NCBI GenBank assembly: GCA_046302135.1
Contig: JBKCIQ010000154.1
Span: 1-7,959, forward strand
Length of the DNA: 7,959 nt
From: AM-1111 sp046302135
GTDB taxonomy: Bacteria; Bacteroidota; Bacteroidia; B-17B0; Aurantibacillaceae
Direction: 5' to 3'
Made by a program: the position numbers and the translations under genes
The notes under the pieces: generated by a model
What the model was told of the DNA's origin: nothing
The model's input: only the letters and a program-made list of their open reading frames with translations
The model's database searches: none
Shown here: one piece after another, positions 1-6,305 of the stretch
Layout: each line of letters starts with the position of its first letter
Position numbering within the stretch: the stretch's first letter is position 1

Positions 1-79
1 AGACTATCCAGAAAAATTTAATCAACAATGATCAAGTTAAATTAGTTTCATAAAAAATTAATTTATTATTTATAATTGG

Positions 80-87
80 TTAATTTG
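80..87 (+). promoter_or_regulatory. possible -7 promoter element before the CotH gene
   Basis: The octamer TTAATTTG differs at one position from the Bacteroidota -7 consensus TAnnTTTG and ends four bases before the ATG at 92. No convincing -33 TTG lies 19-21 bases upstream. If used, the transcript would be almost leaderless. The rest of 1-91 is AT-rich; short open tails in two frames end at 30 and 53 and could be the end of an upstream gene, but nothing decides this. Confidence 0.25.
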
Positions 88-91
88 CGGT

Positions 92-2194
92 ATGTTAACT
101 AGGATAAAATTCATTTTTATTTGCTTGTTTATTTATTTGGATGTTTCAATAGCCCAAACTTTCAGCAACAATGTAGGCGGATTAATCCCTGATAATAATA
201 CATACATATCATTTCCAATTAGTATTTCAGGAATTACTAATAACATTAATACAAACGTATTTGGTTTGCAAAAAGTTACATTGAATATCGATCATAATTC
301 TGTAGGTGACCTGAGAATAAAACTTGAAGCTCCTGACGGAACACAATATGTATTGACTTCATTTAATGGAGGGACAGGAAATGACTACACCAACACAGTT
401 TTTTCAGATACGAGTTCCATATCTATCAATAATGGAACACCACCCTTTAACGGAGTGTTTCATCCTGTTGATGACCTTGCTCTTTACAACAATGGTCAAA
501 ACCCAAATGGCATATGGAAACTTAACATACGAGACGCAAACTCAGGAACTCAAGGCAGTGTAATTTCCTGGAGCCTTACCTTTAGCAACACCCCTGCAGG
601 ATTTTTTAACTTTACAGATAGCAATTTACCGATAGTGGTTATTAATACCAATGGACAGAGCATTTCAAATAATTTTGAAATTCCTGCATCAATGGGAATT
701 ATTTACAACGGACCCGGATTAAGGAATTATCTTACTGACTCATTTAATTTATACAATAATCCAATTTCAATTGAAGTTCGAGGGCAATCATCAGTAGGAT
801 TTCCACAGAAACAATATAGAATAGAAACTCAAGACACAACGGGTATGAACTTAAATGTTTCGCTATTTGGAATGCCTGTAGAAAACGACTGGATTTTATA
901 TGCACCATACAACGACAAAAGTTTGATGCGAAACGTTTTGACTTACAAAATTGCCAGAGATATGGGACAATGGGCTGCCAGAACAAGATTTTGCGAGGTT
1001 GTTTTAAATGATTCTTATGCAGGAGTGTATGTCTTTATGGAGAAAATAAAAAGAGACAATGGAAGGGTCGATATAAAAAAACTACTTTCAACTTATACCT
1101 ATGGTAATTTTTTAACCGGTGGCTATATTTTTTCTATTGATAAAGATCCTCCTCAATGGACTTCCTCTATTACACCCAATAACTCCAACTCAGGACAAAG
1201 TATAGGTTATCATCACGTATACCCTGAGCCAGACACAATACAACCCATTCAAAGTGCATATCTGCAAGCATACGTTGATAGCTTTGAACAAGCGTTAAAG
1301 GACTCAAATTTTCAAGATCCAATTAACGGTTACAGAAAATTTGCAAGCGCAAAATCATTTTCAGATTATTTCATTATCAATGAAATTTCCAACAATGTTG
1401 ATGGATACCGATTGAGTACATATTTACACAAGGATAGAAATTCTGTAGGTGGACTTATTAAAGCCGGACCGGTGTGGGACTACAATTTGGCATGGCATAA
1501 CGCTAACTACTGCAATGGAGAACGCTACGATGTATGGGCATATCAATTTAACTCAGTTTGTCCCGGTGATTATTGGCAAGTTCCATTTTGGTGGGATAAA
1601 CTAGTAAACGATTCTACTTTTCAAAAACAGACTTATTGTCGTTGGCTGGAGTTACGGTCTACCACTTTAGATACCTCAAATTTATTTCATGTCATAGACT
1701 CAATGGCATCAGAGATTGACGAGGCAAAAGAAAGACACTTCGAAAAATATTCTATTCTGGGAAATTATGTATGGCCAAATCCGAGTCCGCTCGCAACATC
1801 ATATGATGAAGAAATCAGAAACACAAAAGACTGGATCGTAAATAGACTTGCCTGGCTAGACTCAAATATGATCGGAAAGCAACATTCACCCTGTTCTCAA
1901 ATTTCAGCCTCAATTCAAGATCAGAATAAAACTACTAAATTTTCAATCTACCCTAACCCAACTAAAAACTACCTTAGAATAAATATTGAAATTCCGTTAG
2001 AAGGAAGGTATCGTCTAGAAGTTTACGATCTACTTGGTACTAGAAAGCATCTAATTGCTGATGAATATTTATTAGCTGAAGAATATGCCTTCTCATTAAA
2101 CACTGAGGCAATTTCACTTGAGAATGGCGTTTACTTCATCAGGTTAACACACGAAGAAGGAAAAACAGTTTTACAAAAGTTTATCAAAGAATAG
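92..2194 (+). CDS. Secreted P-domain/CotH kinase-like protein with T9SS sorting domain
   Basis: Predicted exported, cell-surface or secreted protein of 700 residues. A signal peptide (basic start, hydrophobic 7-20, likely cleavage after Ala21 in SIA-QT) is followed by a proprotein-convertase P domain at about 30-166, with a VTLNIDH strand, LEAPDGT, and the closing NGIWKLNIRD and SWSLTF segments. A CotH domain follows at about 179-600: RGQSS at 230-234 with Lys240, Glu317 in MEKIKRD, NNVDGYRLS with Asp437, and PVWDYNLAWHN with Asp463. The last 84 residues (from FSIYPNP at 617 to the C-terminus, with GVYFIRL at 679-685) are a type A T9SS C-terminal domain, normally removed after passage through the outer membrane. 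CotH of Bacillus is an atypical protein kinase that phosphorylates spore coat proteins; here the substrate is unknown. The lysine and acidic positions are kept, so activity is plausible but inferred. No partner gene is adjacent. Confidence 0.93.
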   Translation: MLTRIKFIFICLFIYLDVSIAQTFSNNVGGLIPDNNTYISFPISISGITNNINTNVFGLQKVTLNIDHNSVGDLRIKLEAPDGTQYVLTSFNGGTGNDYTNTVFSDTSSISINNGTPPFNGVFHPVDDLALYNNGQNPNGIWKLNIRDANSGTQGSVISWSLTFSNTPAGFFNFTDSNLPIVVINTNGQSISNNFEIPASMGIIYNGPGLRNYLTDSFNLYNNPISIEVRGQSSVGFPQKQYRIETQDTTGMNLNVSLFGMPVENDWILYAPYNDKSLMRNVLTYKIARDMGQWAARTRFCEVVLNDSYAGVYVFMEKIKRDNGRVDIKKLLSTYTYGNFLTGGYIFSIDKDPPQWTSSITPNNSNSGQSIGYHHVYPEPDTIQPIQSAYLQAYVDSFEQALKDSNFQDPINGYRKFASAKSFSDYFIINEISNNVDGYRLSTYLHKDRNSVGGLIKAGPVWDYNLAWHNANYCNGERYDVWAYQFNSVCPGDYWQVPFWWDKLVNDSTFQKQTYCRWLELRSTTLDTSNLFHVIDSMASEIDEAKERHFEKYSILGNYVWPNPSPLATSYDEEIRNTKDWIVNRLAWLDSNMIGKQHSPCSQISASIQDQNKTTKFSIYPNPTKNYLRINIEIPLEGRYRLEVYDLLGTRKHLIADEYLLAEEYAFSLNTEAISLENGVYFIRLTHEEGKTVLQKFIKE

Positions 2195-2205
2195 CTGAAA
2201 ACAAT

Positions 2206-2490
2206 CTAAATAATATTAATTACTATTAATATTGTGTTGATTATTATTCCTAGAATGAATAGATTGATTACCCACTTTAGTGGTGCTTGACCAATTGCAA
2301 CAACATTTCCTGCCATAGAAGAGGAAACATTTAAAGCTAATTGCCAAACCGCCGAATTATTTCTATCAATTAGCATTGCAGCCAACCCGCCCCAAATACT
2401 TCCAACAAGTATTACCATGGCAATAATTGAAAAATAATTATCTTCATTATTTTTCAAAAAAACATTGTACTTACGCATTAAGAGTTCCAT
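2206..2490 (-). CDS. Small membrane protein of unknown function
   Basis: I do not recognise this 94-residue protein. It has a short polar N-terminus (KNNEDNYF, about 13-20), a clear membrane segment at about 20-41, a moderately hydrophobic middle (about 49-68, with small residues SSSMAGN) and a strongly hydrophobic C-terminus from about 73 to the end. Two or three membrane passes are likely, with almost no soluble part. The ATG at 2490 is used; a second ATG four codons on (Met5) is preceded by GGAA at a reasonable distance and could be the true start, giving MRKYNVF. It lies 55 bases downstream of the 159-residue gene on the same strand, so it may share that transcript, and it ends 11 bases from the stop of the CotH gene, which converges on it. 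No enzymatic motif is visible. Confidence 0.75.
   Translation of the reverse strand: MELLMRKYNVFLKNNEDNYFSIIAMVILVGSIWGGLAAMLIDRNNSAVWQLALNVSSSMAGNVVAIGQAPLKWVINLFILGIIINTILIVINII
2212..2233. repeat. Perfect AT-only inverted repeat between convergent genes
   Basis: Nine-base arms AATATTAAT and ATTAATATT flank the loop TACT, just after the CotH gene stop and inside the last codons of the minus-strand 94-residue gene. It could form a weak stem ending transcription of the CotH gene, but it has no G-C pairs and no following T-run, and such repeats arise easily in AT-rich DNA. Its use as a terminator is doubtful. Confidence 0.3.
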
Positions 2491-2545
2491 ATTATTTAAT
2501 TATGGCATCAAAATTCAGCTAAATAAAAGTTTTTGGAAATGATTG

Positions 2546-3025
2546 TCAGCACTCAACCGAATGAGGAATATCATCGATATTAGAAAAAACAGAGATATTT
2601 ATTTTTTCAGGAAGTACAATTGTCCTGAATCTTAAATCAGAACTCAAGTCAATATTCAACAACCCAAAAATATCATCAAATATTCGCTTTAGCGTAGTAA
2701 CAACATCTAACTGAAACAAAAAATTTAACTCACAAAATATATCTCCATTTTTCAATCTTAAATAAGTCTTAATTAATATTGTATCATCAAAATTCCCGAT
2801 TCCCAAAAAAACAACATTAAAGGAACAAGGATTTTTATCAAACGAATTAAAAACATAATTATCCTTAATCAATAACTCAAAATAATCAAACTCAGTAGCC
2901 CAGTATTTAAATTTATCCCAAAAAATATTTTTGAAAATTAAATTTCCATCAAGTGATTTTAACTTTAAACCTGCATTCATTTCTTGAGAAAAATCACATA
3001 ATCGTAAAAGGGACTGAGAGAGCAT
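2546..3025 (-). CDS. Hypothetical protein linked to the Hpt-like gene
   Basis: A 159-residue protein I cannot assign to a family. It has no signal peptide or membrane segment, so it is probably cytoplasmic. It is rich in Phe, Asp, Leu and Ile. The segment SLDGNLIFKN (about 24-33), the central beta-like stretch FNVVFLGIG and the later LRLKNGDIFCELNF recall the strand and turn pattern of a degenerate PAS-type sensor fold, but that is only a weak impression. The ATG at 3025 lies 8 bases after the stop of the upstream Hpt-like gene, so the two are almost certainly co-transcribed. The position suggests a part in the same signalling pathway, for example as a sensor, scaffold or anti-activator. Coding status is supported by length, tight spacing and lack of a better overlapping frame; function is unknown. 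Confidence 0.72.
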   Translation of the reverse strand: MLSQSLLRLCDFSQEMNAGLKLKSLDGNLIFKNIFWDKFKYWATEFDYFELLIKDNYVFNSFDKNPCSFNVVFLGIGNFDDTILIKTYLRLKNGDIFCELNFLFQLDVVTTLKRIFDDIFGLLNIDLSSDLRFRTIVLPEKINISVFSNIDDIPHSVEC

Positions 3026-3033
3026 ATTGTAGG

Positions 3034-3420
3034 TTAATTATTGCAAGAGTTGAAATGAATTCTGAATTCATTAAGAGACAGCAACTCCTTGTCCAAAATG
3101 ATTTTTATCTCATTATAAAAATAGAAAAGCCGGACTTCACTGACTTCATTGCTCGTTAAGTTTTTTAAATTATCGAGTAGAACAATAAGGTCACTATTCT
3201 TTAAGATTAAGGCTGTACATTTTAGTCTATGCAAAGCAACAAATAAACCCTGCACATCCTTATTTAATACACTATTTAATAAATTACCCATCACAATTTT
3301 CACTTCCTTATCAAAAACATCAATTAATTCAATCCATGACTCTAAATCCTGAATTGAGCTCTCAATGAAATAATTTATAAGTGGATGACTGACCATTCGC
3401 ATAATTGATAAAGAATACAT
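3034..3420 (-). CDS. Hpt-like histidine phosphotransfer protein
   Basis: A 128-residue, probably all-helical cytoplasmic protein. Residues about 15-113 fit a stand-alone Hpt domain, the four-helix bundle that relays phosphoryl groups between receiver domains or from a histidine kinase. The key signature is ALHRLKCTALIL at 62-73: His64 is the candidate phospho-acceptor, followed by Leu66, Lys67 and Ala70 in the family pattern HxLKxxA. The usual Gly/Ser after the Lys is Cys68, and the later Gly is Lys74, so this is a divergent member. The helix LIVLLDNLKNL (78-88) matches the next Hpt helix. It is the first gene of a minus-strand pair and diverges from a receiver and an NtrC-type activator, which fits a phosphorelay. 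The ATG at 3420 is used; Met7 or Met9 are possible starts. A role as a catalytically silent Hpt mimic cannot be excluded. Confidence 0.72.
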   Translation of the reverse strand: MYSLSIMRMVSHPLINYFIESSIQDLESWIELIDVFDKEVKIVMGNLLNSVLNKDVQGLFVALHRLKCTALILKNSDLIVLLDNLKNLTSNEVSEVRLFYFYNEIKIILDKELLSLNEFRIHFNSCNN

Positions 3421-3678
3421 GCCAAAAAATGTAAACTTTAATAATACTCACATTTGAAAAATAATTTCTAAAAAAACAAAACTGAATATCAAAAAGTTAA
3501 TGAATAATTAAATTAAAAATTCAGATATCAACAATCAATTAAAATAATTAATTATAACTATAAAAATATATTGAGGAAATTATTCCATTCATTAAACAAA
3601 TGAAATAAGATCAACATATGTAAATCATTGCTAAGGTTAATTACATAAGATATCTTCGAAGTAATCTAAAAAATATAT
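3421..3678. promoter_or_regulatory. Divergent intergenic region of the signalling locus
   Basis: These 258 very AT-rich bases separate the Hpt-like gene from the receiver gene and must hold the promoters for both directions. No GG-N10-GC sigma-54 pattern is present on either strand. On the minus strand TACATTTT, 5 bases before the Hpt ATG, is a one-mismatch -7 element without a clear -33 partner. Spaced arms CTGAAT (3482-3487) and ATTCAG (3519-3524) form an inverted repeat 31 bases apart, and overlapping palindromes lie at 3641-3664. No further gene or structured RNA is evident. Confidence 0.55.
3641..3664. promoter_or_regulatory. Overlapping palindromes, candidate operator
   Basis: AAGATATCTT (3647-3656) and CTTCGAAG (3654-3661) are perfect palindromes sharing three bases, and outer TTAC (3641-3644) and GTAA (3661-3664) are also mirror complements. 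The cluster ends 14 bases before the receiver start codon, where a DNA-binding protein could control transcription. Binding by the Fis-type domain of the adjacent activator is only a guess. Confidence 0.3.
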
Positions 3679-4056
3679 TTGAAAAATATAATTCAAAAAA
3701 ATATTCTTATCGTGGATGACGATTTGATGTTTACGATGCTTTTAAGCAAAACTTTAAAGGAAAATAAACTACCTACTTTTTGTAGCTCCAGTGCGATAGA
3801 GGCATACCACTCTATAAAAAAGAACAGTCCGGATTTAATTTTATTGGATATCATTTTACCTGACCTTAACGGATTAGAATTCATAAGCTTCATGAGGTAT
3901 TGTATGCTAGAACTTAATACTCCCGTTATTTTAATGTCTGTACTTAACTCAGAAGAAATTGTTAACACGGGGATGCGACTGGGTGCATCTGAGTATTTTC
4001 AAAAACCTTTAGACTTTAATTTATTGATTCCCTCCGTTAAAAAGTATTTACAATAA
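3679..4056 (+). CDS. Stand-alone CheY/Spo0F-like response regulator receiver
   Basis: A single receiver domain of 125 residues with no output domain. All canonical residues are present: acidic pocket Asp13-Asp14-Asp15 in ILIVDDD, phospho-acceptor Asp57 in LILLD, Ser87 in ILMSV and Lys109 in FQKP. Such proteins accept phosphate from a histidine kinase or Hpt protein and act by protein contact or as a relay intermediate. The start must be the TTG at 3679: an in-frame TAA lies at 3667-3669, no ATG or GTG occurs before codon 12, and starting later would remove the first strand. No Shine-Dalgarno is seen. The stop TAA touches the ATG of the NtrC-type gene (TAAATG), pointing to coupled translation and joint function. 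The divergent Hpt-like gene is its likely partner. Confidence 0.92.
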   Translation: MKNIIQKNILIVDDDLMFTMLLSKTLKENKLPTFCSSSAIEAYHSIKKNSPDLILLDIILPDLNGLEFISFMRYCMLELNTPVILMSVLNSEEIVNTGMRLGASEYFQKPLDFNLLIPSVKKYLQ

Positions 4057-5439
4057 ATGCAAACAGGAATATACACTAGTGATAAATTAAAAATTTGCGT
4101 ATTTGAAGAGGATACGGAATATTTGAAATATCTAACCTATACGCTAAGCTTAATAAATTATAGTAATATTATATCCTGTAGCAATATTGAAAATCTTTCA
4201 AAAGAGCTTGAGGTTTCAACTGAAGTTTTATTAATTACATGCATATATAATGATTTTGACAAAATCGACAATTTCTTTAAGTTGATTAAAAAAATCAATC
4301 TTGAAACCAAAATAATTGTAGTTTCTGGAATAATTGATTCTTCAATTATTTTTCAGTGTTTCAAGAATGGAGTCATTGATTTCATAGAAAAGAATGGGGA
4401 CACAAAAAACAAACTTATTAATAGAGTAAATTCCGTACTTGTAAACGAGAACAAAATTACACAGGCCGGTATTCCGAAATTAACTTTTAAAAAACAAAAT
4501 GTAAAATCATTTATTATTGGAAATAGTCCTGCAATTCGTAAAATTGATGGGTTGATTGAGAAAGCATCCAAATCGATGATCAACGTACTGATAACAGGTG
4601 AAACAGGAACAGGCAAAGAATTAGTTGCAAAATTCATTCATCAAGATTCAGTCAGGGGGAATCATCCTTTAATAACTGTAAATATGGCTGCAATCCCAAA
4701 AGAACTCAGTGAAAGTGAGTTATTCGGACATGAAAAGGGGGCATTCACAGGAGCATCAAATCAGCGGATAGGAAAATTTGAAAGTGCGACTAACGGAACA
4801 CTTTTCCTCGATGAAATTGGAGAAATGGATTATTCACTACAGGCAAAAATTTTACGAGTTTTACAGGAAAAAGAAATTGTGCGCGTTGGTGGTAATAAAA
4901 CTATTAAAATCAACTGCAGAATTATTGCTGCAACAAATAGGAATTTACAAGAAGAAGTACAAAATGGCAATTTTAGGGAAGATTTATATTACAGGCTTTA
5001 TGGACTTTGCATTGAGTTACCACCTTTAAGAGAAAGAGGTAATGATAAAATTTTGATCGCAGAAAAAATCATAGAAAACTACTGCAAAGAAAACAATTTA
5101 CCAATTACTAAAATGACAGAGGAAGCTAAAGAAAAGATAAATGCTTACTCTTTTCCGGGCAATATTAGAGAACTTAAATCTTGCATTGAGCTTGCGATTG
5201 TAATGAGCAACGGCGTAGAAATTCTACCGTCTGACATTCAATTAAACAAAAGCCTGAACATCACAAGTCTCCTAACAAAAGAAAAAACAATGGATGAATA
5301 TCAAAAACATATCGTAAAACATTTTCTTGATAGATACAATAAAAATGTTGTTAAAGTAGCAGAGCGGCTTTCTTTGGGCAAATCTACTATTTACAGAATG
5401 ATTAAAGAAAATGAGGAATATTTTTACCCGAAAAAATGA
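4057..5439 (+). CDS. Sigma-54-dependent NtrC-type activator with degenerate receiver
   Basis: A 460-residue enhancer-binding protein that would use ATP hydrolysis to open sigma-54 RNA polymerase promoters. Residues 11-128 fold like a receiver with acidic Glu17-Glu18-Asp19, Ser90 and Lys112, but the phospho-acceptor position after VLLI is Thr61 instead of Asp, so normal aspartyl phosphorylation looks lost. The central AAA+ domain (about 152-385) is complete: Walker A GETGTGKE 181-188, sigma-54 contact loop GAFTGA 228-233, Walker B LFLDE with Asp252-Glu253, sensor I AATNRN 291-296, FREDLYYRL 307-315 with arginine-finger candidates, and sensor II PGNIREL with Arg371. A Fis-type helix-turn-helix occupies about 429-451 (VAERLSLGKSTIYRMIK). 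It starts directly at the stop of the receiver gene, so the free receiver probably replaces the lost phospho-switch. Target promoters are not seen in this window. Confidence 0.95.
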   Translation: MQTGIYTSDKLKICVFEEDTEYLKYLTYTLSLINYSNIISCSNIENLSKELEVSTEVLLITCIYNDFDKIDNFFKLIKKINLETKIIVVSGIIDSSIIFQCFKNGVIDFIEKNGDTKNKLINRVNSVLVNENKITQAGIPKLTFKKQNVKSFIIGNSPAIRKIDGLIEKASKSMINVLITGETGTGKELVAKFIHQDSVRGNHPLITVNMAAIPKELSESELFGHEKGAFTGASNQRIGKFESATNGTLFLDEIGEMDYSLQAKILRVLQEKEIVRVGGNKTIKINCRIIAATNRNLQEEVQNGNFREDLYYRLYGLCIELPPLRERGNDKILIAEKIIENYCKENNLPITKMTEEAKEKINAYSFPGNIRELKSCIELAIVMSNGVEILPSDIQLNKSLNITSLLTKEKTMDEYQKHIVKHFLDRYNKNVVKVAERLSLGKSTIYRMIKENEEYFYPKK

Positions 5440-5441
5440 AC

Positions 5442-5464
5442 AAGAAAATGCTTTATTTTTTCTT
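5442..5464. terminator. Weak AT-rich hairpin between convergent genes
   Basis: AAGAAAA (5442-5448) and TTTTCTT (5458-5464) can pair around a nine-base loop, between the activator stop and the end of the minus-strand glycosyltransferase gene. Runs of A and T on either side would allow a bidirectional terminator, but the stem has one G-C pair and would be unstable. The assignment rests mainly on position. Confidence 0.25.
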
Positions 5465-6202
5465 TCTGTAAAGGTCCGATTTTAATAGGCCCAAACTATT
5501 AAAAAAATGCACAAATGAGGTTCCCAATACGCCAAATCCGTATTTCATACTTCTGCTGAAATTAATTGATGAGGCTTCTTCAAAATATTTAGTAGGACAG
5601 GTTATTTCAGCAATATCAAAGCCCGCGAAAAAAATCTGTGAAATCATTTGATTATCAAAAACAAAATCATCAGAGTTAGCATGGTAATCTATTGTTTCAA
5701 GTATCTCTTTGGAGAATGCCCTGTATCCAGTATGGTATTCAGATAGCTTTTGGTTGATCAAAACATTCTGTGTAAAAGTCAGCCAGCGATTAAAAACATA
5801 TTTATAAAGGGGCATCCCTCCCTTCAAGGCACCTTTACCCAATATTCTAGAACCAAAAACAGCAGGATAAAGACCGCTGGCAATCATATGAGCCATACTA
5901 GGAATCAACATTGGTGTGTATTGATAATCCGGATGCAACATGATAACTATATCTGCATTTAGTTCCAGGGCTTTATCATAACATGTTTTTTGATTACCTC
6001 CGTATCCCTTATTTTTTTCGTGCCTGATAATATGTTTTATTCCGATTTGTCTCCCAATTTCACTTGTATTGTCTTTGCTGCAATCATCTACAAGAACTAC
6101 GTCATCCACAATATCAAATGAGATTTCTTCATAGGTGCGTTTAAGCGTTAATTCTGCATTGTAGGCAGGAAGAACTACTACTATTTTTTTACCGTTTATC
6201 AT
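5453..6202 (-). CDS. Family 2 glycosyltransferase, DPM1-like
   Basis: A cytoplasmic GT-A fold glycosyltransferase of 249 residues, related to dolichyl/polyprenyl-phosphate mannosyltransferases, which transfer a sugar from a nucleotide sugar to a lipid phosphate or similar acceptor. Motifs in order: VVVLPAYNAE (8-17), VLVDDCSKDNT (36-46) with the nucleotide-binding Asp39-Asp40, NKGYGGNQK (64-72), MLHPDYQY (88-95) where related enzymes have DADxQ, FGSRILGKGA (116-125), and YHTGYRAF (156-163). DDFVFDNQM (178-186) is the acidic segment probably near the catalytic base. No C-terminal membrane segments are evident, so it is the short soluble type. The ATG at 6202 is chosen over an in-frame TTG three codons upstream because MINGKKIVVVLPAY is a normal beginning for the family. 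Sugar and acceptor cannot be told. It diverges from the LptF/LptG-type gene. Confidence 0.93.
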   Translation of the reverse strand: MINGKKIVVVLPAYNAELTLKRTYEEISFDIVDDVVLVDDCSKDNTSEIGRQIGIKHIIRHEKNKGYGGNQKTCYDKALELNADIVIMLHPDYQYTPMLIPSMAHMIASGLYPAVFGSRILGKGALKGGMPLYKYVFNRWLTFTQNVLINQKLSEYHTGYRAFSKEILETIDYHANSDDFVFDNQMISQIFFAGFDIAEITCPTKYFEEASSINFSRSMKYGFGVLGTSFVHFFNSLGLLKSDLYRKKK

Positions 6203-6283
6203 GGAGTTCAAAAATAAAAAAAATTAGGCATATAATTGTTGTTAAGTAATTAAGCATACAGTTAATTTTAGGTTTCGAATTAA

Positions 6284-6291
6284 TAAATTTG
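6284..6291 (+). promoter_or_regulatory. Bacteroidota -7 promoter element before the permease gene
   Basis: TAAATTTG matches TAnnTTTG exactly and lies 14 bases before the ATG at 6306; no good -33 TTG is seen 19-21 bases upstream. An AGGA at 6293-6296, nine bases from the ATG, could serve as a ribosome binding site. The leader would be very short. Confidence 0.42.
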
Positions 6292-6305
6292 CAGGAATAT
6301 CCCGG

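Noticed and set aside
1..53. Possible C-terminal tail of an upstream gene ending at 30 or 53
   Set aside because: Two frames give plausible short tails and nothing distinguishes them from non-coding sequence.
2953..3159. Plus-strand open frame of 68 codons across the junction of the two minus-strand genes
   Set aside because: It is antisense to both better-supported genes, has no recognisable domain and looks like a chance frame.
3482..3524. CTGAAT and ATTCAG inverted repeat in the divergent region as a regulatory hairpin
   Set aside because: Arms of six bases separated by 31 in highly AT-rich DNA are expected by chance, so it is only mentioned with the intergenic region.
3693..3968. Minus-strand open frame inside the receiver gene
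   Set aside because: It is the shadow of a clear receiver domain with all catalytic residues on the plus strand.
6203..6211. TTG start adding three residues to the glycosyltransferase
   Set aside because: The in-frame ATG at 6202 gives a normal family N-terminus and is the more likely initiation codon.
6209..6216. Minus-strand TATTTTTG as a -7 promoter element for the glycosyltransferase
   Set aside because: It matches the consensus, but it lies in an A/T run, lacks a -33 partner and would leave essentially no leader before the ATG at 6202.
6216..6240. AGGCATATAATTGTTG resembling a sigma-54 promoter between the glycosyltransferase and permease genes
   Set aside because: The GGCA and TTG parts are spaced one base short of GG-N10-GC and the GC of the -12 element is missing.
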